Source: G963676335 sp963676335
GTDB lineage: Bacteria; Pseudomonadota; Alphaproteobacteria; Rickettsiales; Rickettsiaceae
Reading direction: 5' to 3'
DNA: 64,000 nt
NCBI GenBank assembly: GCA_963676335.1
Contig: OY781057.1
Span: forward strand, 372,001 to 436,000
In this document: positions 34,794-43,052 of the stretch, in pieces
Numbering within the stretch: position 1 is the first letter of the stretch
Layout of the letters: each line of letters opens with the position of its first letter
The notes under the pieces: generated by a model
What the model was told of the DNA's origin: nothing
The model's database searches: none
What the model saw: only the letters and a program-made list of their open reading frames with translations
Program-made: the position numbers and the translations under genes

Positions 34794-37079
34794 GTGAATG
34801 TTAAAATAAAAATTTTATTATTATTAGTAAGTCTTTTCTTATCTTTTAATGTATCTGCTGAAAGTATTAAAAATATTACTGTACGTGGAAATAATAGGAT
34901 AGAGAAGAGCACTATTATAGAATATACGGGACTTCATGTAGGGGATCAATTTGGAGATAATAGTAAAAGTGAAATTATAAAAAAGCTATATGAAAGTTAT
35001 TTGTTTGAAGAAATTACATTGGATTTTGTTAATCAAAATCTAATCATTTCTATTAAAGAATATCCTTTAGTTTGTAATGTTGTTTTTATTGGAAATAATA
35101 AATTAAAAACTAATATTTTAGAAAAAGAAATTTTAACTGAAAAGGGACAAGCATTAAGTAAATTTAAACTTCAGTCTGATGTTAATAAAATTAAAGAAAT
35201 TTATAAAAAATCAGGTAGGTTTATTATAGATGTTACTACGAAAGTGGAAATGTTAAAAAACAAAGGAGCGAAAGTTATTTTTAATATTAGCGAAGGACCT
35301 AAAACATCTATACGGGATATTTATTTTTTCGGAAATGATAATTATAGAGAAAATGAGCTTAAGTCAGTGCTTTTTACAAAAGAGAGCTCATGGTTAAGAT
35401 TTTTTGATAATGCCGATGTTTATGATCCAGATCGATTAGAATACGATAAAGAATTATTAAAGGGGTTTTATACTTCTGTTGGGTTTGCAGATTTTCATGT
35501 CATATCTGCTGTGGCGCAATTGTCTAGTACTAAAGATTATTTTACTATCATTTTTTCTATAGAGGAAGGAGATAAATATTATTTTGGCGCATTAAACTTA
35601 GTAAGCAATATAGAAAATATTAATACTGATGATGTAAAAAAGCTTATAAATATAAAAAAGGGGAGCATATACAATGCGCTTTTGATTGATAAAGTTAGTG
35701 AAAATATCAGTGAATATTTAACAAATAAAGGATATCCTCAAATAAATGTTTATTCAAAATTAGATAAAAACCTAAAAGATAATTTAGTAAACATTACTTT
35801 TATAATAGATAAAGCTGAAAGAGTTTTTATTAATAGAATAGAAGTTAATGGAAATGTTAAAACTTCTGATAAAGTTATTCGTAGAGAGCTAAAAATACAA
35901 GAGGGGGATATTTTTAACAGATCTGCAATAGAGCAATGGGAAAACAATTTACGAAATTTAGATTTTTTTGAAAGAGTAAGGGCTCAAATAGAGTTAACAA
36001 AATATATTGATAAAATAGATTTAAAAGCTGATGTAAAAGAGAAATCAACCTCTTCTATAGGAATAGATGGTGGATATAATAGTGGGGCAGGTCCTTTTGT
36101 AGGAGCAACTTTTACAGATAAAAATTTGTTAGGTAGTGGACGATCTTTAGATGCCAGATGGAGTATGGCAAAAAAAAATGTAAATTATGTTTTAGGAATA
36201 AGTGATCCATATCTTTTTGATAGAGATCTTTCTGGAGGAATAAATCTATTTAATATGGTTGCTGATAGTGATGACGATCAGCCTTATAATAGTAAAATTA
36301 TAGGTACTAAGTTTCAGGTGGGGTATCATATTTTTGAAAATTTAACTCATGATATCTTTTATGATATTAGACAAGAAAAAACTACTACAAGTGGCGAAGT
36401 TACGTCGTTTTTTATTAAAGAACAGTTAGGAAAGTTTTTAACTTCTTCGGTAGGACATTCTTTAACTTACGAGATATTAGATAGTAGAATAATACCTAAA
36501 AATGGATATAAAATCTCTGGAACCCAAGAATATGCTGGAGTAGGGGGGGATGTATACTTCCTTAAACATGAAATTGAAGGAAATATATATAAATCTTTTT
36601 TTAAAAATCTACTTACATTGAAAATCTCAGGAGAAACTGGGTATATTTTTGGTGTTAATGGTAAAAAAGTAAAAATAAATAATAGATTTAATTTAGGAGA
36701 TTATAGTTTTAGAGGATTTGCGCCTGGGGGCATTGGTCCTAGAGACATTAATACTAGAGAAGGGTTAGGGGGGCAAAAGTATTATAAAATATCTACTGAA
36801 TTGTTATTTCCTTTAGGATTCCCTAAAGAGGTTAATCTTAATGGAAATGTCTTTGTTGATTTTGGAAGCTTATGGTCTTACGATAAATTTGATAAAAATA
36901 AAAAATTATTTTATAATAAAAATATTTTTGATACTAGCAAACCGAGATTATCTACTGGATTTGGGTTTATCTGGATTACTCCAATTATTCCTATAAAAAT
37001 TGATTTTGCTTGGCCAATTGTAAAGCAGAAGTATGATAAAAAGAAATTTTTTCACTTTAAAATGGCTACACATTTTTAA
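34794..37079 (+). CDS. bamA: Outer membrane protein assembly factor BamA
   Basis: BamA is the core of the beta-barrel assembly machine. It has a signal peptide (MNVKIKILLLLVSLFLSFNVSA) and five POTRA domains, the first beginning ITVRGNNRIEKSTIIEYTGL. The C-terminal barrel includes the VRGF/Y-type motif as FRGFAPGGIGPR and ends in Phe. The 761 residues are full length. The start is GTG at 34794; the ATG at 34798 is out of frame. A seven-G run (36543-36549) encodes GVGGD. skp, its usual neighbour, follows behind repeat copy C. Confidence 0.96.
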   Translation: MNVKIKILLLLVSLFLSFNVSAESIKNITVRGNNRIEKSTIIEYTGLHVGDQFGDNSKSEIIKKLYESYLFEEITLDFVNQNLIISIKEYPLVCNVVFIGNNKLKTNILEKEILTEKGQALSKFKLQSDVNKIKEIYKKSGRFIIDVTTKVEMLKNKGAKVIFNISEGPKTSIRDIYFFGNDNYRENELKSVLFTKESSWLRFFDNADVYDPDRLEYDKELLKGFYTSVGFADFHVISAVAQLSSTKDYFTIIFSIEEGDKYYFGALNLVSNIENINTDDVKKLINIKKGSIYNALLIDKVSENISEYLTNKGYPQINVYSKLDKNLKDNLVNITFIIDKAERVFINRIEVNGNVKTSDKVIRRELKIQEGDIFNRSAIEQWENNLRNLDFFERVRAQIELTKYIDKIDLKADVKEKSTSSIGIDGGYNSGAGPFVGATFTDKNLLGSGRSLDARWSMAKKNVNYVLGISDPYLFDRDLSGGINLFNMVADSDDDQPYNSKIIGTKFQVGYHIFENLTHDIFYDIRQEKTTTSGEVTSFFIKEQLGKFLTSSVGHSLTYEILDSRIIPKNGYKISGTQEYAGVGGDVYFLKHEIEGNIYKSFFKNLLTLKISGETGYIFGVNGKKVKINNRFNLGDYSFRGFAPGGIGPRDINTREGLGGQKYYKISTELLFPLGFPKEVNLNGNVFVDFGSLWSYDKFDKNKKLFYNKNIFDTSKPRLSTGFGFIWITPIIPIKIDFAWPIVKQKYDKKKFFHFKMATHF

Positions 37080-37093
37080 TAATGTATACTTCT

Positions 37094-37235
37094 CGTAAAT
37101 GAAAACCTGGAAATACGAAGCTAAACTTCAAAAAGAGCTAGGAGCGAAGGGGGCGAGTAACCCAGCATACTTTTTGGTATCTGAGCAACTCAGTTCTTAT
37201 GACGTAGTTCTCGAGCGACGACGCCAACTTTTAAA
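37094..37235 (+). repeat. Dispersed repeat element, copy C, inserted at the start of skp
   Basis: The segment begins CGTAAATGAAAAC, and 37094-37148 matches the reverse complement of 1656-1710 with four differences. Similarity to copy A continues to the GAGCGACGACGCC block and fades near 37235. Unlike copies A and B, its forward frame is open: codon 4 of the ORF is TGG where both others have TGA, and the second stop of copy A is also absent. The frame runs into skp. The short string GTATA occurs on both sides (37084-37088 and 37245-37249) and may be a target duplication. Confidence 0.85.
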
Positions 37236-37770
37236 GTGTGGCGAGTATATAGTTAGATTTTTATTATTGATATTTTTTTTTAACTGTACAGCATTTGCAA
37301 ATTCTAATACAAATGTTGTTATTATTGAAATTGAGTACATATTAGACAATTCTATAGCGGTACAAAAAGTTAAAACAGAGATAGAAAAAACAAGTGTACA
37401 GATGCAAAAATTTTTTGAAAAACGAGAAAAAGAATTAAAAGCATTAGAGAATACATTAATTGAAAAAAAAAATACTCTTGAAAATGATAAGTGGCAAGCA
37501 AATTTAAAGGATTTTAATGCACAAGTGACATTGCTTAAACAAGAATTGCAAAAAAAAAAGAGTGCTTTAGAACAAGCAAGAGAGAATGCAATGATAAAAG
37601 TACATAAGGAGATCAATATTATTATAAATGAACTTGCAAATGAATATAATTTTAATTTAGTCATTCCAAGTAATGTAGTAATATTTGCAGATGATAATAT
37701 AAATATTACAAGCATCGTTTTGGAAAGATTAAATACTAAGTTAAAAAGTGTTTCTATAGGTATTAATTAA
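37099..37770 (+). CDS. skp: OmpH/Skp-family periplasmic chaperone with a repeat-derived N-terminus
   Basis: From about residue 66 the protein is a normal Skp/OmpH: NVVIIEIEYILDNSIAVQKV, a long coiled coil (about residues 90-165), then a C-terminal part with NIIINELANEYNFNLVIPSN. Skp holds unfolded outer-membrane proteins in the periplasm. A signal-peptide core (FLLLIFFFNCTAFA) spans residues 54-67, but about 50 residues precede it, the first 43 or so encoded by repeat copy C. No Shine-Dalgarno site precedes ATG 37099. ATG at 37082 opens only MYTSRK, whose TGA overlaps ATG 37099 (ATGA), allowing reinitiation. Joining the GTATA flanks gives MYIVRF at the start, a normal signal peptide. The 3' end overlaps birA by four bases. 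Confidence 0.85.
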   Translation: MKTWKYEAKLQKELGAKGASNPAYFLVSEQLSSYDVVLERRRQLLKCGEYIVRFLLLIFFFNCTAFANSNTNVVIIEIEYILDNSIAVQKVKTEIEKTSVQMQKFFEKREKELKALENTLIEKKNTLENDKWQANLKDFNAQVTLLKQELQKKKSALEQARENAMIKVHKEINIIINELANEYNFNLVIPSNVVIFADDNINITSIVLERLNTKLKSVSIGIN

Positions 37771-38465
37771 ACATCTAGAGAACCGTCCTCGAAAAAATAT
37801 TTTCCAGCTTTATTTTCCAGTACAAGTCTTCCTAGATTATCGATATTTACAAATGTCCCTTTGATAGTATTGATAGATATTTCTTGTTGATAATAATAAC
37901 TTAATGGTATCCATAATTTTCGTATAGGAGAAAATCCTTTTTGAATGATTAGATTTTTATAATTATCTAAATCGTTTACTACAATTTTTAATATAGATAA
38001 TATATCAATTATGATACCAATATCAGCTAAGGCAATTGTTTTTTTTCCAGCTATAGACGGAGTTTCTCTAATATTCACGCCAATTCCGATAATTAGATAA
38101 TCAGATATTGATTCAATTAAGATTCCTGCTAATTTTGAATCGTTTAGAATGATATCGTTTGGCCATTTAATAAATAATGTATTAGTGGTGGTTTTTAATA
38201 AAGTAGATATGGTTTTATGTACAGCGAGGCCTGCTACAAAATTAAAATAACGATAATAGGGCGAGGGGAGGGGGGCTTTCAAAATTATTGAGCAATATAG
38301 ATTACCATAAGGAGATAGCCAAATTTTTTGATTACGTCCCTTACCTTGAAATTGAGTATCTGCATAGATGACAACTTGATCAATATTTTTATGATTTTTA
38401 ATCATTCTTTTTGCTTCTAAGTTTGTACTATCTACTTTATTTAAATGGATTAACTTATAGCTCAT
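37767..38465 (-). CDS. birA: Biotin-[acetyl-CoA-carboxylase] ligase
   Basis: This 232-residue enzyme activates biotin with ATP and attaches it to biotin carrier proteins. The catalytic domain carries YADTQFQGKGRNQKIWLSPY (glycine-rich biotin/ATP loop), KWPNDIILNDSKLAGILIES and a short C-terminal SH3-like part. There is no N-terminal helix-turn-helix, so it is the monofunctional form and not a repressor. It is convergent with skp. Confidence 0.94.
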   Translation of the reverse strand: MSYKLIHLNKVDSTNLEAKRMIKNHKNIDQVVIYADTQFQGKGRNQKIWLSPYGNLYCSIILKAPLPSPYYRYFNFVAGLAVHKTISTLLKTTTNTLFIKWPNDIILNDSKLAGILIESISDYLIIGIGVNIRETPSIAGKKTIALADIGIIIDILSILKIVVNDLDNYKNLIIQKGFSPIRKLWIPLSYYYQQEISINTIKGTFVNIDNLGRLVLENKAGKYFFEDGSLDV

Positions 38466-38600
38466 GTAGTGAAAATTTTATTTATTAGATTTTAATATAT
38501 TTTCTTTAAAAAAGAATAAAAGATAAATAAAGTATTGATATTATCTATGATTTGCTTTTTACTTTATAAGAGGTTTTTTATTTTAAAAAGAAATTTATAT

Positions 38601-39029
38601 ATGCCATTATTAGAAACTACATTATCTATTATTAAGCCTGATGCTGTAAGACGTAATCTTATTGGGAAGGTAATTTCTTGTCTTGAAGAAGCTGGATTAA
38701 GTATTGTTGCACAAAAAATGGTGACACTTTCCTTATCCCAAGTAAAGGAGTTTTATTCGGAACATGAAGGAAAATCATTTTTTGAGGATTTAATAAAATT
38801 TTCTACCTCTGGGCCAGTAGTAATACAGATATTGGCTGCAAAGAATGCAGTTGTATTAAATCGTAAAATTATGGGAGCAACTAATCCAAATGAAGCGGCG
38901 TTAGGGACTATTAGACGTAGTTTTGGAATTAGTATTGAACAAAATACTATTCATGGATCAGATAGTTTGTTTTCAGCTACAAGAGAAATAGAATTTTTTT
39001 TTAGTAAAATAGAGATTTATAATAGATAG
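38601..39029 (+). CDS. ndk: Nucleoside diphosphate kinase
   Basis: NDK balances nucleoside triphosphates using a phosphohistidine. This protein has 142 residues from ATG 38601, the start matching homologues (MPLLETTLSIIKPDAVRRN); the in-frame ATG at 38535 would add 22 hydrophobic residues without support. The catalytic His is in QNTIHGSDSLFSA, and IMGATNPNEAALGTIRRSFG is the standard substrate loop. It is probably relevant to use of nucleotides imported by the NTT carrier. Confidence 0.96.
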   Translation: MPLLETTLSIIKPDAVRRNLIGKVISCLEEAGLSIVAQKMVTLSLSQVKEFYSEHEGKSFFEDLIKFSTSGPVVIQILAAKNAVVLNRKIMGATNPNEAALGTIRRSFGISIEQNTIHGSDSLFSATREIEFFFSKIEIYNR

Positions 39030-39042
39030 TTACTGAAAAGAA

Positions 39043-39483
39043 TTAAGAATTTTTATAAGAAGATTGCTGTATATCTAAAAGTCTAGAGTATTCATCAATA
39101 TATTGAATTCTAATTTCGATTTTATGTTTTGGTAATATATGATTAATAATATTAGGCCATTCAATTAAGCATATACCTCCTTCTAATGCTTCTTCAAAGC
39201 CTAGCTCATATAATTCACTAAAATCTTTCAATCGATATAGATCGTAATGGTAAAATGTGATGTTATTACAGTCATAAATACTTGATATATTAAAAGTAGG
39301 ACTATTTATTATGACATTTTTACCAGCATAATATTGAATTATGTTTCTGCAAATGGTAGTTTTTCCAGTTCCTAAATCTCCTGTAAAAGTAACTACATCT
39401 TTAATTTTTAACTTCATAGCAAAATTATAAGAAAATTCTTCTATATTAGAATGGTTTAATACAAATTGATGAAATAAATTCAT
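39043..39483 (-). CDS. tsaE: tRNA threonylcarbamoyladenosine biosynthesis ATPase TsaE
   Basis: TsaE works with TsaB and TsaD to make t6A37 in ANN-decoding tRNAs. This 146-residue P-loop ATPase has Walker A TGDLGTGKTTICRNI, followed by NSPTFNISSIYD and the family motif FYHYDLYRLKDFSELYELGF and LIEWPN. It lies convergent to ndk and divergent from the GTA-like genes (71 nt gap). Confidence 0.94.
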   Translation of the reverse strand: MNLFHQFVLNHSNIEEFSYNFAMKLKIKDVVTFTGDLGTGKTTICRNIIQYYAGKNVIINSPTFNISSIYDCNNITFYHYDLYRLKDFSELYELGFEEALEGGICLIEWPNIINHILPKHKIEIRIQYIDEYSRLLDIQQSSYKNS

Positions 39484-39554
39484 AAATTATTTTATATATT
39501 AGTGCTATCCAATTTTTAGTTTATAACAAGTAAATAAACTAAATAGTAGTAAAT

Positions 39555-40082
39555 ATGGTGTATCAGTTTACGGTTAAAAATATTGATCAAGCAAATGTTT
39601 CTATTTTAGGGTACGCAAGTGTTTTTAACATTATCGATCATTATAATGACATAATATTAGCAGGAGCATTTAAAAAATCTATAAAACTTCACAACAAAAA
39701 AAATAATATAAAGTTTCTCTGGCAACATGACTATAAAAATCCTATCGGAATTATTAATTTATTATCAGAAGATAGTTATGGGTTATTAATTGAGGGAAGT
39801 ATAAATTCTTCGATTAACAAGGGGAAAGAAGCAATATCTCTAATAAGACAAGGCGCTATTAATGGACTTAGTGTTGGATTTGTGTCTAAAGATAGTGGAT
39901 ACAACAAAAATGGGTATCGTGAAATTAAAGAAGCAGAGTTATGGGAAGTCAGTATAGTAACATTTCCAGCTAATCCTAATGCATGCATAAATACTATAGA
40001 TCAAAATTCTCAATTAAAAACATTAGCTCTTTCTATAAAAGACGCTAATTACTCAATAAAAAAACTAATTCAAATAACTTAA
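39555..40082 (+). CDS. HK97-family prohead protease (GTA g4-like)
   Basis: This 175-residue protein is a phage prohead protease of family U35/S78. It has LGYASVFNIIDHYNDIILAGAF at the start, the catalytic His in KFLWQHDYKNPIG and the Ser in INGLSVGF, with VSIVTFPANPNA as the closing motif. It processes the capsid protein during head maturation. Order and families of the downstream genes match the RcGTA head region of alphaproteobacteria. Terminase and portal genes (g2, g3), which normally precede it, are missing; tsaE lies there instead. Confidence 0.88.
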   Translation: MVYQFTVKNIDQANVSILGYASVFNIIDHYNDIILAGAFKKSIKLHNKKNNIKFLWQHDYKNPIGIINLLSEDSYGLLIEGSINSSINKGKEAISLIRQGAINGLSVGFVSKDSGYNKNGYREIKEAELWEVSIVTFPANPNACINTIDQNSQLKTLALSIKDANYSIKKLIQIT

Positions 40083-40096
40083 AATAGGGGGTTTCT

Positions 40097-41185
40097 ATGA
40101 CAAAAGAAGAAATACATACCACAATACAGCAATTATCTGATAATTGGAATGAATTTGAAAAGAAATATCAAATTCAGCAACATAATAATGGTGATGAGTT
40201 TAATGAATTACATCAAAGGATGGAAAATATTGAAATAGCTTTAAAAAGACCAGATATTTTATACGAAAATGTTAATAAGAAGGATTCTAATTTGATACAG
40301 CTATTACGCAAAGGAAATATAGATAATATGGAGATTAAATCTTTTAGCAGTTCTGAAAATCAAGGAGAAGGTTTAATTATTCCATCTTTAGAAAAAAGGA
40401 TTATTTCAAATTTAGCATTATCTTGTCCAGTTAGAAGGCTTGCTAATGTTATAACGATTTCTAGTAACGCTTTAGAACTAGTGATACAAGAAAAAGATTT
40501 TAAAAGTGGGTGGGTTGCAGAAGTGGCGGAACGAGTAGAAATGGATACACCACAGTTAATACGTAAAAAAATTCCTGTTCATGAGTTATATGCTCAGCCT
40601 AAGGCTACTCAAAGATTATTAGATGATGTTGCAATAAATTTCGAACAATGGCTAGAAGAACAATTAACTGATAGTTTTTCTAGAGCAGAAAATTCTGCAT
40701 TTTTAAATGGAGATGGGAACAATAAACCCGAAGGAATTATTATAAATAATAAAATTAAAAAAAATAAATTTAAAGAAGATAAATTAAGTATTCAAGATTT
40801 AATTGATTTAATTTCTACACTGGATGAAAAATTTTTACAAAATTCTGCCTTTTTGATGAATCGTTTAGTGTTTGCAAAAATTCAAAGTCTTGTAGACGGA
40901 TCCGGAAGATTAATTTGGCAACCTTCAACTAATGAAAAAAGATTAGATACTATATTTGGCATTCCAGTATTTTGTTGTAGTGAATTACCTGTTGAAGAGA
41001 ATAATCAATTAATTATTTTAGGTGATTTTAAAGCTGGATATCAGATTGTAGATCGTTCAAATATTACTGTGGTAAGGGATCCTTATACAGAGAAACCTTT
41101 TATTAAATTTTATGCTGTGAAGAGAGTAGGTGGAGCAGTGATTTGTCCTGATGCATTTAAATTTTTAACTAACAAACAAGATTAA
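40097..41185 (+). CDS. HK97-fold major capsid protein (GTA g5-like)
   Basis: This 362-residue protein has a short charged, helical delta-domain (about residues 1-90) that would be removed by the upstream protease. The HK97 coat fold follows: EGEGLIIPSLEKRIISNLAL, SGWVAEVAERVEMDTPQ, AFLNGDGNNKPEGII and the end LGDFKAGYQIVDRSNITVVR, FIKFYAVKRVGGAVICPDAF. The frame is intact, which argues for maintenance. It has an AGGGGG-rich ribosome-binding region upstream and a strong hairpin just behind it. Confidence 0.92.
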   Translation: MTKEEIHTTIQQLSDNWNEFEKKYQIQQHNNGDEFNELHQRMENIEIALKRPDILYENVNKKDSNLIQLLRKGNIDNMEIKSFSSSENQGEGLIIPSLEKRIISNLALSCPVRRLANVITISSNALELVIQEKDFKSGWVAEVAERVEMDTPQLIRKKIPVHELYAQPKATQRLLDDVAINFEQWLEEQLTDSFSRAENSAFLNGDGNNKPEGIIINNKIKKNKFKEDKLSIQDLIDLISTLDEKFLQNSAFLMNRLVFAKIQSLVDGSGRLIWQPSTNEKRLDTIFGIPVFCCSELPVEENNQLIILGDFKAGYQIVDRSNITVVRDPYTEKPFIKFYAVKRVGGAVICPDAFKFLTNKQD

Positions 41186-41195
41186 ACTAAATTAA

Positions 41196-41226
41196 CAATG
41201 CAGATATCACACTGATATCTTCATTG
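41196..41226 (+). terminator. Hairpin directly after the capsid gene
   Basis: CAATG-C-AGATATCA and TGATATCT-T-CATTG form a 13-pair stem with a single mismatch and a CAC loop, starting 10 nt beyond the capsid stop. There is no pure T-tract (TATAAAGGTTTTT follows), so it may be a leaky terminator or an mRNA-stabilising 3' structure. Either would raise capsid output relative to the connector genes. Confidence 0.5.
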
Positions 41227-41239
41227 TATAAAGGTTTTT

Positions 41240-41743
41240 ATGAAAAACTATAATATTATTATAAAAAGAAATTTAGGAAATATAATTCCCATTTCTCAAA
41301 TTAAAAATTATTTGAGAGTTATTCATGACGAAGATGATACATTATTACAACAGTTGACATCATCTGCTATAGATATTGCTGAAAAAATATTAAATCAATA
41401 CTTAGGCAAATGTGAAATTGAGTTAACTATACAAGATAATTATAGTAGTAGAATTATTTTACCTATACTTCCTTTTATTGAAATAACTCAAATAAAAGCA
41501 GGAGAAAAAGCGCTAGAGAAAGAAAAATATCATACAGACATTAATACTAATACTGTTATTTTTAAGTGCGATTACTGGGTGTCTAAAATGACTATAAATT
41601 ATATTGCAGGATTTGATCCAGTTCCTTTTGCTATTAAGCAAGGTATTTTTCTGCATATTGCATATATGTATGACTGCAAATCTACTGTTGTTCCTCAAGA
41701 GTGTATGAATATGTATAAACTTTATAGAAGAATAAGTATATGA
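41240..41743 (+). CDS. Head-tail connector protein (GTA g6-like)
   Basis: This 167-residue protein resembles the gp6-like head-tail connectors: ISQIKNYLRVIHDEDDTLLQ near the start (family: xExKxxLRVDxxxDDxLL), TSSAIDIAEKILNQYLG, then beta-rich ILPILPFIEITQIKA and a C-terminal helix. It would form a ring under the portal. Its stop region overlaps the next gene by four bases (ATGA). Confidence 0.8.
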   Translation: MKNYNIIIKRNLGNIIPISQIKNYLRVIHDEDDTLLQQLTSSAIDIAEKILNQYLGKCEIELTIQDNYSSRIILPILPFIEITQIKAGEKALEKEKYHTDINTNTVIFKCDYWVSKMTINYIAGFDPVPFAIKQGIFLHIAYMYDCKSTVVPQECMNMYKLYRRISI

Positions 41744-42081
41744 AAAAAGAATTAGTTCCATTGTCTTTTTGCTTGAAAGATAAGATAGATATCTTAATTA
41801 ACTCATCTGCCAATGATTTAGATAAAGAAAATTGGGGTGCTAAATACACTATACTAGCTCAAGTGAAACAACTTAATGAATTAAGTGTAGATACTATAGA
41901 GCATTTTAATTTTGGCAGCAGTATAGCTGAATCTTATTTTCTATTTCGCATTAGATTTATAGTAGACATTTCTAATAAAATGCGAATTAAATTTAATAAT
42001 AAAATTTTCAGTATAAAAAAAATAGTAAATGTTGAAGAAAAAAATAAAATTCTCGACATTATTTCTCTATTAATAGATTAG
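41740..42081 (+). CDS. Phage head closure / head-tail adaptor protein (GTA g7-like)
   Basis: This 113-residue protein fits the head-tail adaptor family by size, position and the pattern ENWGAKYTILAQVKQLN (family: GxxxxxWxxxxxxWAxVxPL), SYFLFRIRFIVDISNKMRIK and IFSIKKIVNVEEKNKILDI. It is four bases overlapped with the g6-like gene. Sequence drift is strong, so the call relies partly on gene order. Confidence 0.7.
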   Translation: MKKELVPLSFCLKDKIDILINSSANDLDKENWGAKYTILAQVKQLNELSVDTIEHFNFGSSIAESYFLFRIRFIVDISNKMRIKFNNKIFSIKKIVNVEEKNKILDIISLLID

Positions 42082-42090
42082 TAGTTTTAT

Positions 42091-42489
42091 ATGATTAGTA
42101 TTGTCCCAGAGCTTCAAAGTTCTTTATATAAGTTATTGTTTACAAAGTTAAACAATCAAATTAAAGAAATTTATTTTGTAATACACAATGATGTAAAATG
42201 TCCGTTTATATTAATAAATATGTTAAATATTACTAATTCGATACTACATAACATACACTTTTATCATATAGAATTTGAAATTTGTATATTTGATCGTAGC
42301 CAAACCCAAGACACATTAATTAAAATCAGTAATGATATTTTAGAATCAATTACTATTAATAATCTGAAAATAGAAAATCATTTTATAATTAGTATAAAAG
42401 ATCAAGTTGCAACATGGGTTAGAGGACAAGATTTGCTAACCACTAAACTTGCTATTAAATATAATTTAAAATTAAGAGAAAAAATTTAG
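42091..42489 (+). CDS. DUF3168-like tail completion protein (GTA g8-like)
   Basis: The 132 residues show the alpha/beta pattern of DUF3168 tail terminator proteins: an N-terminal helix (ELQSSLYKLLFTKL), a strand pair, a conserved-looking IEFEICIFDRSQTQDTLIKI and a terminal VATWVRGQDLLTTKLAIKYN. In RcGTA g8 is followed by the tail-tube gene g9. Here the next gene is g12-like, separated by a single base. Confidence 0.6.
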   Translation: MISIVPELQSSLYKLLFTKLNNQIKEIYFVIHNDVKCPFILINMLNITNSILHNIHFYHIEFEICIFDRSQTQDTLIKISNDILESITINNLKIENHFIISIKDQVATWVRGQDLLTTKLAIKYNLKLREKI

Positions 42490-42490
42490 T

Positions 42491-43051
42491 ATGTTTCATG
42501 ATGTAAATTTACCAGATTTTTTAGCATTATATGCAAAAGGTGGTCCTATATTTAGTACTAATATAATTCAAACACAGTCTGGGCGTGAAGTTAGGATACC
42601 AAACAAGTATCAAGCAATACATCAATATGTAATTACAGATTGTTACTTAAATCAAAAGCAGTTTGAAGAATTTAATAGTTTTTTTCGTGCAAGATTTGGT
42701 ATGACATATGGATTCAGGTTAAAAGATTATTCTGACTATATGTGTAATTCTCAAAAAATTGAAGTTGATAATAATAATAAATTTCAGTTAATTAAAACTT
42801 ATAGCGATGAAATTTCCCCATATACTAGAATTATTACTAAGCCAATAGATGTAAAAATAGATATGCAAAATGATATAGATTATACTACTGGAATTGGAAT
42901 TTTAAAAAATCCATTAAAGAATGGGGAAAAATTAATAGCTACATTTACTTTTGACGTACCTGTAAGATTTAACAATGAGCAGTTTAAATATTCATTTCAA
43001 CCAGATGGTACTATCATGATATATGATTTATTATTAATAGAGGTAATATAA
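42491..43051 (+). CDS. DUF2460 protein, distal tail protein (GTA g12-like)
   Basis: This 186-residue protein is a clear DUF2460 member: FHDVNLPDFLALYAKGGPIF at the N-terminus (family: FHxVxFPxxIxxGxxGGPxFxT), the central FRARFGMTYGFRLKDYSDY and the end VPVRFNNEQFKYSF. In RcGTA this is the distal tail hub component gp12. It follows the g8-like gene by one base; g9, g10 and g11 are missing between them. Confidence 0.88.
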   Translation: MFHDVNLPDFLALYAKGGPIFSTNIIQTQSGREVRIPNKYQAIHQYVITDCYLNQKQFEEFNSFFRARFGMTYGFRLKDYSDYMCNSQKIEVDNNNKFQLIKTYSDEISPYTRIITKPIDVKIDMQNDIDYTTGIGILKNPLKNGEKLIATFTFDVPVRFNNEQFKYSFQPDGTIMIYDLLLIEVI

Positions 43052-43052
43052 A

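Noticed and set aside
38535..38600. Upstream start for ndk with a hydrophobic leader
   Set aside because: NDK is cytoplasmic and homologues start at MPLLE (38601). The leader is A/T-rich spacer in an open frame.
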